Positions 1 through 14,665 of a stretch of 64,000 nt of DNA are shown one piece after another (position 1 is the stretch's first letter; every line of letters starts with the position of its first letter). A program made the position numbers and the translations under genes. Below the pieces are notes generated by a model that saw only the letters and a program-made list of their open reading frames with translations, searched no databases and had not been told where the DNA came from. The stretch comes from Blastocystis sp. Blastoise (taxonomy: Eukaryota; Sar; Bigyra; Opalinata; Blastocystidae), in assembly GCA_039096225.1 (NCBI GenBank), contig JBBPEB010000003.1:614001-678000 (forward strand), read 5' to 3'.

Positions 1-30
1 GTTTTCTTATTACGCTTCTATTATAATTAG

Positions 31-1116
31 ATGATACAAGTCAAATTGTTGCAATTTCATTGTTTTATGAGCATGGGGAATTCAATGGAGAATTATCTTT
101 TGTATTATATGGAAATAAAGGAATAGACAATCAAGGTTTTTTTCATTTTGATTATTTATTAGTATTTTTTTTTTAAATATATTCCCATAGTATATATGAT
201 AATCCTGTTATGTATAGTCAAAAGGTAAAACTCAATATATATCATTTGTAATGGATTGGTTTGAAGTTAATTTTGATTGTAAAATATCAAAAACACCAAA
301 TATTATTGCTCCGTAAGATATATGCTTTTTTATTATGTTTATTATTATGTTTATTATTTTTTTAATTATTTTTTCAATTTTTGTTTTTACCCTATAAACT
401 TTTGATATATATATATAATAGATATAAGTTAGAAACTATAACAAATCAATGGATAGAATTATCTCTATCGAATGAACGTGATGAAGAAGAAATCAAAGAA
501 GGAGGTATATATATTTATATATTTATATTTTTATTATTAATAATATGTGTATTTCTTCTTTTGGAATTATATATATATATAATTTTTATTAAATCATAGC
601 ATAAATTAATAATAATAATATATCTATATATATATAGTTACATTAGTAAATTTAACATTTCAAGTTCCTATATCTATTGATGGATTAGATTCAATATCAA
701 TATCATTCAATCGAAATAATTTACTTACTTTAATTGATAATACAGATACATGTATATATTATTATTATTATTATACTTAGTATTATTATTATTATTATAT
801 TACTTATTAAGAATCATCTCTTATAATCATAATTTTTTTATATCATGTGTACTCTTCTTATATATATTCCTATAACTTTATATAGCAAATTCATATGAGA
901 CTTTATGTAAACATTTTGAATATACATTTAAAATTCCCGTGGGAATTTTAAAGTTGAATCGAGTTGCTACTGATATTGCTGCTCTATCTTCAGATGGAAA
1001 AATCAAAGTATATTTTATATTCATATATTACATTTCATTTTAATTATATATATATATAGTTTTTCTCGGAATCTTTGATTTTCATCCTATTAGACAACCT
1101 CATGGCTCAAATATAA
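31..1116 (+). CDS. 3' part of an unrecognised multi-exon gene (5' truncated by the window edge)
   Basis: The window opens inside an intron that ends in ATTAG at base 30. Exons that join in phase are 31-161, 218-312, one starting near 422 that begins YKLETITNQWIELSLS, one near 639 that begins VTLVNLTFQVP, and one near 885 that begins SNSYETLCKHFEYTF. A last exon ends at a TAA at 1114-1116, giving the C-terminus FFSESLIFILLDNLMAQI. If the last intron is not removed, the protein instead stops in the AT-rich sequence after ...SDGKIK. The alternating hydrophobic and polar residues suggest a beta-sandwich. There is no catalytic motif, membrane segment or zinc site. I do not recognise the family. 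The exon joins are well supported by phase; the final exon is the weakest part. Confidence 0.5.
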
Positions 1117-1735
1117 ACTTATATATTGCCTTTATTTTTCTTTTTCTTTTTTCATATATATTTTTTTTCAATTTTTCATTTTTCGTCATTTCCTTTAATA
1201 ATATCATAGATCTCCTCTATTTCACTTTTTTTTAAATATAAAAAATCTATCTTTTTGTGCATTATCTGTTTGTTGTCATCATGAAAAGTCATTTCTTCAA
1301 CAAGTTACACTATTTAATTTAATATGAATCACAATTTGCAGTTCAAGAAATAATTCTTTTTGCGTTTTTATGCATTTCATTGTCGATAATTATTTTGCAG
1401 TGAAGATATATTTAAAAAAAATTACATTCTCACATAAACATTCGTACCTACGTATATGTTTATAAACCATATTCATATTTCTAGTGTTACACGATGATTA
1501 ATCAATTGCGAAAAATAAATACGTTCAAATAAAAATAGTCATGTAAATATTCTCTTTTAATACTAGGTTTAGTTATTTAATCGCGGAATTTAAATAAATC
1601 TAGAAAATAGTAATCTGTCTTTTGAGTTTTTCCTATTCAATATAATAATTCTCTTTATAGGTAGCTTATATTAATACTGAAATAGAGGTATACTACTATT
1701 TCCAGAATCATCTATATTATTTTCTATTAGACACT
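1117..1735. other. Intergenic region, no gene seen
   Basis: AT-rich spacer with stops in all frames and homopolymer T tracts. It separates the truncated first gene from the chromo-barrel gene and presumably carries the latter's promoter. No repeat, RNA gene or clear motif was found. Confidence 0.5.
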
Positions 1736-5574
<3,839 letters not shown>

Positions 5575-6167
5575 ATTAATTAATTATATTCATTTACTTC
5601 TCTTGTTAATATTTTTATTTTGATTATTTTGTTTTATTCTCTTCTTACTAATTATTTTTTATTATTAATTTATACAGTGAACTGTTTTTTATATTATTAT
5701 TTTTTTTCTCTTTTTCTTTTTTTTATTTATTTCTGAAATCGTTCTTCTTTTTTGTTCGTTGTTTCTTTTATATTTATATATATATATTTATCAAATAAAC
5801 CTAGAAATGAACATTACATATCTGTTTTTAAACCGATGATTACTGAAATTATTATTAAAAATATAGAATAGTTATCGTATTACTAAATAGTATTGTCTCT
5901 AGTGAAAATTATAACTGAATTCTTTCTACTGTGGTCTATTGACAGAAACAACAATCAATAAAATAAATACATATTTTTTCAAATTTTGAAAGAGAGAACC
6001 ATGATTAATTTAAAATTGGAAGCAGAAAAAGAAACATTCTCATTCTTCAGTTTCTCTTTTTGTTATTTTTTTTTATCATCTCTTTTATTTGGTTGTTTAG
6101 ACCCTATATTTATTCCATCGTTCATTTACAAATTTACTTCAGTTGATCATTATTAGCTCTTCACAAT
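5575..6167. other. Intergenic region, no gene seen
   Basis: T-rich 3' flank of the chromo-barrel gene and AT-rich 5' flank of the MORN gene. No conserved reading frame, RNA gene or repeat beyond short homopolymers. Confidence 0.5.
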
Positions 6168-6698
6168 ATGAATACGAAAAAGCCTAAATCTCAAAAAACA
6201 CTTTCATTTAGTGACGTCATAAGTATTCAAGATCCTGATGGAACTAAGTTTTCTGGAACAATCAATAAAGGCAGACCAAATGGTGTAGGTGAAACATTAT
6301 ATGCAACTGGTGAATGTTATAGTGGTGAGTTTAAAAATGGAAAGCCTCATGGTTCTGGTCTATTTGTATATCAAGATGGAGAAATCTATGAAGGAAACTT
6401 CAAGAAAGGTAGTTTTGAAGGAAAAGGATCATTTTTCTTTAAAGATGGTTCGTTTTATAATGGTGATTTTCATAAGAATACGATTAATGGCTATGGAATG
6501 AAACATTTTTCTAATGGTGATGTTTACGAAGGTGATTGGAAGAATTCAAAGCAAAATGGTAATGGTGCTATGAAATATACTGATGGATCTCGATATGAAG
6601 GTGAGTGGAAGAATGGATATCGTCATGGTAAAGGTATTTTTTGGTTTTCAAAAACACCTTCTACATCTTTTACAAGAATCAATAGTCATTTATCAATA

Positions 6699-6783
<85 letters not shown>

Positions 6784-7070
6784 TAGAAGATGATTTTTTT
6801 CCAGAACAAGAAGAAGATATATCTGAATTAGAAGTTCCTTTATATATGAATTCTATACATAGATATGAAGGTACTTTTGAAAATGATGAAATGAATGGAA
6901 AAGGTGTTGAATATTTTTCAGATGGATCCAGATTTAATGGATTTTTTGTTAATGGATATAAACATGGAAAAGGACAATTTATTAATAGAAATGGAGGTAT
7001 ATTCTTTAGAAAATATAATAATAATGTTCTTATATATGAAAAAGAATTAAATTCAAAGTATATATATTAA
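6168..7070 (+). CDS. MORN-repeat protein with an internal poly-Asn run
   Basis: One intronless frame of 300 residues. MORN repeats of the form G-x-Y-x-G-x(W/F)-K-x-G-x-x-x-G-x-G start at about residue 24. Examples are GECYSGEFKNGKPHGSG, GEIYEGNFKKGSFEGKG, GSFYNGDFHKNTINGYG, GDVYEGDWKNSKQNGNG and GSRYEGEWKNGYRHGKG. Two more follow the poly-Asn run (residues about 177-205): HRYEGTFENDEMNGKG and GSRFNGFFVNGYKHGKG. The ATG is the first in the frame and follows an AT-rich leader. MORN repeats form extended beta hairpins used in membrane-, cytoskeleton- and phosphoinositide-associated scaffolds. There is no kinase, SET or ARF-GEF domain, so the role beyond scaffold is unknown. The Asn run splits the array rather than ending it. 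Confidence 0.9.
6703..6781 (+). repeat. (AAT)n coding microsatellite in the MORN gene
   Basis: About 26 AAT units read as Asn, inserted between two MORN repeats. Confidence 0.95.
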
Positions 7071-8215
7071 TTATATATATTATTTTTATTATATATTTTT
7101 TTGTTTGATGATATTTATGTTTCTTAAAATTCTTTTTTCTATATATGTTTATAATAATTATTAAATCTCTTATATATATATATATATAGATTTTGTGCTT
7201 GTTTTCAGTTCTTATTCTTCACAGGAATGTAGTATTTTCTATTGTATCCTATAGTTTATTCTATATTACTCTATAGAAATTCTATATACTATTCTATATA
7301 TTCTATATTTGATATCTATTTATTATATATATGGTCTAGAAAATTACTCTTCTACAATATATAATAATACTATTTTTAAATACATCTATACTATTTTTTT
7401 TAATTATTTTCTATTATATATATTTGACTATATAGTAATATTATTCTTTCTTTTTCTTTTTAATGATTTTTATTTTTATAATTTTATTTTTATGATTTTT
7501 CTTTTTATACTTTTCTTTTTATGATTTTTCTTTTTATTAATTTTTCTTTTTATGATTTTTCTTTTTATTAATTTATATTTTTAATGATTTTCTTGTTTTA
7601 ACTATTTTTTTTTTGCTTATTGCTTAGTATACTTTATATATATATTTCTATTGTGAATATTTGTAAACTTTTATTTGTTTTTTTTTAATGGTTAGAAATT
7701 ATTATTATTATTTCTTTCCTTCATTTATATATATAAATATATTTATATAAGGATTATATATATTTATATTTATATATCTTTTTTCTTATCTGCATGCTCT
7801 ATTTTTGTATTTATAATTTATATTTATATATTTTTCTGATTGTTGCTTGCCATCGTCATTATCCATTATTATATATATATATATATTTTTTTCTTCTTTG
7901 AAAAACATAATTATCAATAGTTTTCTTTTGATTTCTAATTATTGTTTTGTTTTTAGAATCTATGTTTAAAAGAATGTAATAAACATAGGATACTTTAAAT
8001 AAATATTGACTTCTATATTATATTTGATAGTAATCCAATCACTACATTAAACATTTTTTTATATACAATTCTCAATTCATACTAAAATTAGACAATATAG
8101 AATATTCAATAGAATATCTCTCTATTATTAAATAATGAAAGGCAATATTAACATTTGAATATTGTTGATGAGATAAAACATGTGCTGATTTTGATAAAAT
8201 GAGAAAAAACTATTA

Positions 8216-8289
<74 letters not shown>

Positions 8290-8711
8290 ATTCGACTCTA
8301 TCTAGAATTAATATATTTTTATTTGTTTTTTTTAAATGAAAATGTAAATTAAAATTAAAATATTTTAGTTTGTATTTTTAAATATATGAAATCTATAAGT
8401 ACTCAAAAGTCTTATAGTAGCTACAGATATAATAAGACCAAATTATTGAGAATAATAACTTAATTCTCTCCATTAAATTTGCAACTGTTTACACTCTCTA
8501 TGAGGCATAATTATGAATATGACAATACAAACATATAGTATAATGAACGATATAACTTATAGGATTCATTACTCTTATAATTCTTTGTTATAACAATAAT
8601 TAAATTTTTTTGTAAAATTTTTTATTTTTTTTATTTGCTCTCGTCAGCTTTTAAAACTGATTATTCATAAAATTGATTTTCTATTCATTTCTTTTACAAT
8701 TCTGATTTAAT
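7071..8711. other. Intergenic region with T-rich minisatellite and a long (AT)n tract
   Basis: About 1.6 kb with no supportable gene. Bases about 7490-7590 hold imperfect tandem copies of a TTTTTCTTTTTATGA-like unit. Bases about 8219-8287 are a pure (AT)n tract. Other stretches show only AT bias. Confidence 0.6.
8219..8287. repeat. (AT)n microsatellite, intergenic
   Basis: A pure AT tract of over thirty units in the spacer upstream of the GT31 gene. Confidence 0.95.
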
Positions 8712-10225
8712 ATGAATTATCTTTGCAATTCGATCTTATTACTAAGTTTATTTGCGGTTGTGACAATAGTAAATCGATTACTAGGTTCACCATATATGTA
8801 TTAGTTTCTTTTTATTTCTACATTATTCTAGCCTTTATAAAGATAGTTCAAGATGTATTTTTTATATCCAAAGACTTTTCGACAAATGAAATAATGAATT
8901 TAAGTGGACGTCATCAATTTTTTATGTCAGTAAATAAGGATGAAAGCAGTAAGGTCATCATTCAATCAACTAATTATACAGAAAAATATATACAAACAAA
9001 TATTAACTTGAATGAAACTCATTTCCACAATGAGATCGATATTATGAAAACAAATCATTCGTTGCCTAATAATGTATCTCAAAACACGGAAACAATATCT
9101 GAGAGGAAGGCAAGATTGATCAAAGAACGTCGTCATCCAAAACCGTTGAAGAATGCATTTGAATATCAACCACCTTCAATAGAAGCTACATATCCTATGG
9201 TATATGGAGTGTTATCTTATGCATATTTGAATGGGACAATTCCTAAACTGTATGAAGAAATTGATATAGCACAACCAGCTGAATTATACAAAAACTTAGA
9301 TTTGAGTATTATGCAACCTTATCATTATCAGAAATCACATCAAATATCAAAACATTATTTTGAATATACACCTGAAACTTATGATATTCCTATAACACGC
9401 CATTTCTCAGTTTATAGTTTTCCTACATTTGATAATCCAAAACATCCATTTGATGATTTACTATTAGTTGGTTTTATTAAAGCAGCACCTGATCGATTTG
9501 GAAATCGTCAAATGATTCGAAAATCATATTTAAATTTTGATAAAGTACCTATGTTAATGAATAAAATTAAAATATATTTTGTATCAACTCCTACAGATGA
9601 TAAAGTATTAACAACTAAGCTTTTAGAAGAGCAAAGAACATATAATGATCTTATTTTAGTAAATACTATTGATACATATTCTAATTTAACATTAAAAACA
9701 TTAATAATGGAAGATCTTTTTGTTGCTTTCAATTCAACATCAAAATATTATATGTCTATGGATGATGATACTTGTGTAGATTTATATCAAATATACTTAG
9801 ATATTTTAATATATGATAAAACGAAGTTTTATTTTGGAAAACATTTAACACAATACCCAACAGATCAATTAATTAAAAAACATTCTGTTCCTTATGATGT
9901 ATTAGATAATGGTTTAAAATTCGCATTTGGTCCTTCTTATATTATGTCACGTGATGTAGTTTTTTGTCATATTCAATATATTCGTCAATTATATGGTTTC
10001 TTTCATGTTGATGATTTACTTGTTGGATATATTTCTTCATTATGTGGTATAGCTCCTCAACAAAGTAATCGATGGATGTGTTCAGCTGTTAAAATGATTG
10101 GACAATCTTTAGAGTTTCCAAAACGTAATTGTACTACAGCTTATGGTTTAGGAAAACCTGAACAATTTAATGAAGTTTGTATTAGTGTTTATTCAAGAGA
10201 CTCTTTGAAGAATAACAAAAATTAA
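8712..10225 (+). CDS. GT31-family beta-1,3-galactosyltransferase-like glycosyltransferase, type II membrane protein (N-terminus unresolved)
   Basis: The open frame from 8711 to 10225 encodes at least 500 residues. A hydrophobic segment near the N-terminus (TIYVLVSFYFYIILAFIKIV) is a likely Golgi signal anchor. The C-terminal half carries GT31 landmarks: NRQMIRKSYLNF (the R-x-x-I-R region), IYFVSTP, YSNLTLKTLIMEDL, the metal-binding DxD as YYMSMDDDTC, FGPSYIMSRDVV, and the acidic VDDLLVGYISSLCGI motif near the active site. Members transfer galactose, GlcNAc or related sugars in the Golgi lumen. The acceptor cannot be read from sequence. The frame has no ATG upstream of the anchor. The nearest ATG (8712) is in another frame and would need a 20-base intron (8785-8804) or an indel to join. 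The family call is firmer than the start. Confidence 0.8.
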
Positions 10226-11215
10226 TCATTATTGATTCTTCAAATAAATGGTATTGCTTTTTTTTGTTATTGTTATTATTATTATATTTATAAATATTAT
10301 TATAGTTTACATATTATAATTCTATTTAGAATCTTTTGTTGTTGATACTATTAAGATATATATATTTTTTATTCTATTCTATATATATACGTTCATGTTT
10401 TTATCTTGTTTATTTCTTCTTTGTTTATATGGTGAATAAATATTTGTTATTGTTGTTTTGATATTCATGACTACATATATCATATATATTATATACTATT
10501 CTATTGACATAACTTATTATTTTTTTGCTAAACACTATTGAGAACCATATATGTATACATAATTGATATAATGATATACTTTTGTTTATGCAAGAGATCC
10601 TTATATTACGTAATATATAAATAAAAACAGAAATGACTGCTAGATATAGAAAAACAAGACAATATATATTTAAAAAGTAGATGCATATAAAGTAGACATA
10701 GGAAAACATATTATAAACGGAATACAAAGAATAAATAAAGTTGATCAACAATAATGATGGATTTTTTGTCATTAGAACTATTCTGTAATAATTAAACTTC
10801 ATCTAGAATGACTATTCATAACTAATATCATTCAAGAATAGTACAATAGAGCAAATAAATAAATAAATTTTCATATATACAATGAAAAATCACGTTATTA
10901 CGATTCTTTATACAATAAATCATTTATATTTACGTATGTATTCTTCAAACATAGAGAGTACGTATCACAAAATAGCATAAAAGTCAATAGAATAGACGAT
11001 TATTCTTCCAGTTTTCTAGAAATTCTAAGAAAACCATCCACGTGGACAGAATTCGAGTTTTTCATGGTTTTCTTTAATAGTTATTTGTAAAATATATAAA
11101 GTCCCATAATTATTGGAAAAACAACAATGAATGCTTCTTAGAATAACATATAGTGGTGTATAATTCATTCTATTTCTATTATATAAGTATAAATTATATA
11201 TTTGAATTATAAGAG
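10226..11215. other. Intergenic region, possible HSE-like half palindrome
   Basis: No convincing gene. A minus-strand open frame at 10425-10802 has only AT-driven composition. TTCTAGAA at 11014-11021 is a two-unit heat-shock-element-like palindrome about 195 bases upstream of the CLPTM1 start, and a CACGTG lies at about 11040. Both are weak, single-site observations. Confidence 0.4.
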
Positions 11216-12053
11216 ATGCCTGAACAAAATCAAGCTGGAGGCGAGGAACAACAACAACAACCTCAAATGAACATTTTACAAATGGTTTTTATGTTCTTTG
11301 CTATTCAAATGGTTATGAATAATTTATTTAAACCAAGTCAACCACAATCTGCTACTCAAGATTTTATTAAACAATATAATGAAACTTATAATAGTCAATT
11401 AAAGGTTGATCAACCTCAAGCACCTCAAGGTCTTTTTGGTTCTATGTTTGGATTTGCTAAAGATATTATGCCTGTCAATATGGGTGTTAAAGGAAAAGTT
11501 TATAAGAATGCTCTTCATGCAAATCAATTAATGGTATGATTTTGAATATATATTTATTAGAGTAACTTTCTTGATATTCTTGTTTCTTCAAATCTTTTTA
11601 AAATTCATTATTTTTTGTTGTTATTTTATATAGAAATTACAAGTATATTATTCTGAAAGTGATACTCAAGTTGATTTTTCTGAAGAAAATTTATTATGGT
11701 CTCCTGAAGCTGTTGCTTATAGTTCTGATAGTTCAAATTATCGTGAATATAATGTTACTCTTCCTATAAATGATCATTTATTAAATAATGGTACTGCTTT
11801 TGCTCATATATTCTTTTGTCCTATTGATATTGATATTGATCCTAAATCATCTAATTATGACGAACATCTTATTCATCATGCTATTTATGGTATACATATA
11901 TTATTATTATTATTATTATTTTGTTTTTTTGTAAAATATTATTTTATTAATTATTTATATAGGTCTTACAAAATATAAATTAAATTTAACAGAAGAAGCT
12001 GGTATTAATCTTTTAAATGCAACTAGTGTATTTATAATAATATATATTATTAA

Positions 12054-12091
<38 letters not shown>

Positions 12092-12307
12092 TATATATAT
12101 ATATATATATATATGTATAGTATGAAATTGAGAATAGTCACCATCCCAAGGAAGTATTAGACTATTGGGTACCTATGGTTCATATGTCGATTATACCGAT
12201 GATGAACCCTATTAAAGGAGGAAGTATACCACCTAATATGAAAATGAGTATATATATATTGTTTTTCTTTTTATATATTCATTAATAATTCATTGAATTT
12301 AATTTAT

Positions 12308-12338
<31 letters not shown>

Positions 12339-13488
12339 TAATAATACATATTATTATTTTATCGATTACTATATATATATAGTGACATTAGATGAAGAAA
12401 CAAGTACTTATATGCCAGGTTTAAAAATTAATGAAATTTATTTAATGAATAAATATTTAATAGAATTAAATTCGACAGTTACTTCTTTACCTATAGCTTT
12501 TTCATTTAGTGTATATAGTATGATTAAAGGATCTTTCTTTCAACAAATAGATACAGTTCTAGATATGCAGAAAGGAATGGGTATGGCTTCAGATAATGAT
12601 ATGGATGATATTAAATCAATGTTCTTAGAAACTAATATTTATCTACTTTTACTTACAGGTGTATATATATATATATTTTAATTTATTTTTAATTTATTAT
12701 TATTATTTTTATTTTTTGTTTCCTATTTTTTGTTTTCATTTTTTTTTTATTTAATAGTGTATAATTTATTTTCATATAATATAATAATATTATTATTATA
12801 ATATACTATAATATAATAATAATATATTATAATAGTATAATACTAAAATGCTATACTATATTACTTATATAAATAGGTTGTATCCACTCTTCATTCTGTA
12901 TTTGATTTCTTAGCTTTTAAGAATGATATTCAATTTTGGAGATCTAGAAATAATATGGAAGGATTATCTGTTCGAACTATATTTATGAATTGTTTTGTAA
13001 ATCTTATTGTACTTTTATATTTATTAAATAATGAAACTTCTTTTACTATTATTCTTAGTAATTTTGCAGGTCTATTAATTGAAGTATATATATTATAGTA
13101 TAGTATATTGTTATAATTATTTTATATTTCTTTATTTAATTAGTTTTTTTTCTTTAATTTTATTTACCTATATTAATATTAATAATATATATATATGTAA
13201 ACTATAGTTATGGAAAGTTACAAAAGCTGTAAATATTCGTTTTTATTTTAAAGGAAATAAGCCTGTATTACGTATAACTGATAAGGCATCTTATGGATCT
13301 TCAAAGACAAAAGAATATGATCAAATAGCTATGAAACATCTTATGATGATTCTTTATCCACTTGTAGCGGGTTATGCTATATATAGTTTAGTCTATGAAA
13401 CACATAAAAATTGGTATTCTTGGATATTAACTAGTCTTACGAACTTTGTTTATCTTTTTGGTATATATATATTTATTATATATTTATT

Positions 13489-13519
<31 letters not shown>

Positions 13520-14091
13520 TTTTTATTATTTTTATTATTATTTTTATTATTATTATAATTATTATTATTAATATTATTATTATATTTATTATATTATTAA
13601 TTATTATTTAATATAATAATAATAAATATATATATAATAGGTTTTATTTCAATGACTCCTCAGTTATTTATTAATTATAAATTACATTCTGTTGCTCATA
13701 TACCTATGAATGCAATGATTTATAAGACATTAAATACATTTATTGATGATTTATTCTCTTTTGTTATTAAAATGCCTACTCTTCACAGAATTGCTTGTTT
13801 TAGAGATGATATCCTTTTTATTTATTTATTATTCTTATTACTATTATTATTATTATTATTACTCCAAATATTTTTCTCCAAAACTTCTAATAAATATTTA
13901 TTTCCTTTATTAATATACATATTATCTTCTTCATCTTCTTATATCAAAAATGGATATATCCTGTAGATAAAACAAGAAAGAATGAATATGGTTTCTCCGA
14001 ACTTGATCTTGAACAAATTAATAGTAAAGGAAAAGAAACTGAACAAAAATCTATTCATAGAAAGAAGACAGATAGATTACAACTTGATTAA
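11216..14091 (+). CDS. CLPTM1: CLPTM1 family multi-pass membrane protein
   Basis: Nine exons join to 615 codons: 11216-11533, 11634-11889, 11963-12027, 12121-12247, 12383-12660, 12877-13083, 13208-13460, 13641-13808, 13919-14091. Diagnostic blocks are LNSTVTSLPI, TLHSVFDFLAFKNDIQFW, MTPQLFINYKLHSVAH, LNTFIDDLFSFVIKMP and RIACFRDDIIFFIFLYQKWI, followed by VDKTRKNEYG. All match the conserved core of CLPTM1/CLPTM1L proteins. The N-terminal segment NILQMVFMFFAIQMVMNN is a membrane anchor, and the C-terminal half holds several more membrane helices. The family resides in ER and Golgi membranes; animal members hold GABA-A receptors in the ER or scramble glucosaminyl-phosphatidylinositol. The last intron (13809-13918) is AT-AC. 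Exon 5 may also start at 12338, adding 15 residues in frame. Confidence 0.93.
13809..13918 (+). other. U12-type AT-AC (minor spliceosome) intron
   Basis: The 110-base segment contains no GT-AG pair that restores the frame. It begins ATATCCTTTT, a perfect U12 donor. TTCCTTTAT at 13902-13910 differs from the U12 branch consensus TTCCTTRAY at one base, and its branch A is 9 bases from the AC that ends the intron. Removing it gives CFRDDIIFFIFLYQKW, which matches the CLPTM1 family. Confidence 0.92.
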
Positions 14092-14665
14092 TTTTAAACT
14101 CTTATTTATATTTATTTTATTTATATATATATATATTTTCTTGTTTAAAGATGTTATTGTATAACTATAACTATTCTATGTATTCACTAATATTTTTATA
14201 GTAAGTTAAATATTCATTTTTATTGGGCATAACTCTTTTGAATTCTGATATAGATTAAAATTAAAAAGAATTGTTTTGTTTTATTTTTTACATAATTTTT
14301 TAGACGTAACTTTTTATTTATTGGATTTAGAAACATTTATATATATATATATAATGAAAACTAAACAAAATGTATATAATCAAAAATTTTTAATCAGCGT
14401 AAAAGTAATTCTATAAGAAACAGAGAAAACAGTGAAATTAGAATAGTATTACAATTACAATTTACAACTATAAATTATAAAAGATCAACATTAAAAAAAG
14501 AATCTTTTATAAAATAAAAATATACAATAGAAACAAATAATAAAAGAAAGTATATATTCTTATATATATATATAAAGAAAGTATTTACTTGAAATGAATA
14601 AGTATAATATATATTTAATAATAAAAAAGAAAAATAACATATAAGATAGTAAAATATTATTATTT
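14092..14665. other. Intergenic region between convergent genes
   Basis: AT-rich spacer between the stop codons of CLPTM1 (plus) and the surface protein gene (minus). It presumably holds both 3' ends. No gene was found. Confidence 0.5.

Noticed and set aside
7309-7524. Plus-strand 71-residue Phe/Ile/Tyr-rich frame
   Set aside because: It lies in a T-rich minisatellite and is explained by base composition.
10425-10802. Minus-strand open frame of 125 residues, rich in Ile, Tyr and Phe
   Set aside because: Composition matches AT-driven chance translation. No homology, no membrane pattern beyond bias, and no neighbouring exon joins.
13640-13966. Read-through of CLPTM1 exon 8 into a Leu-rich tail as the true C-terminus
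   Set aside because: The downstream exon encodes the conserved LYQKWIYPVDKTRKNEYG segment in another frame and joins exactly through the U12 AT-AC intron.
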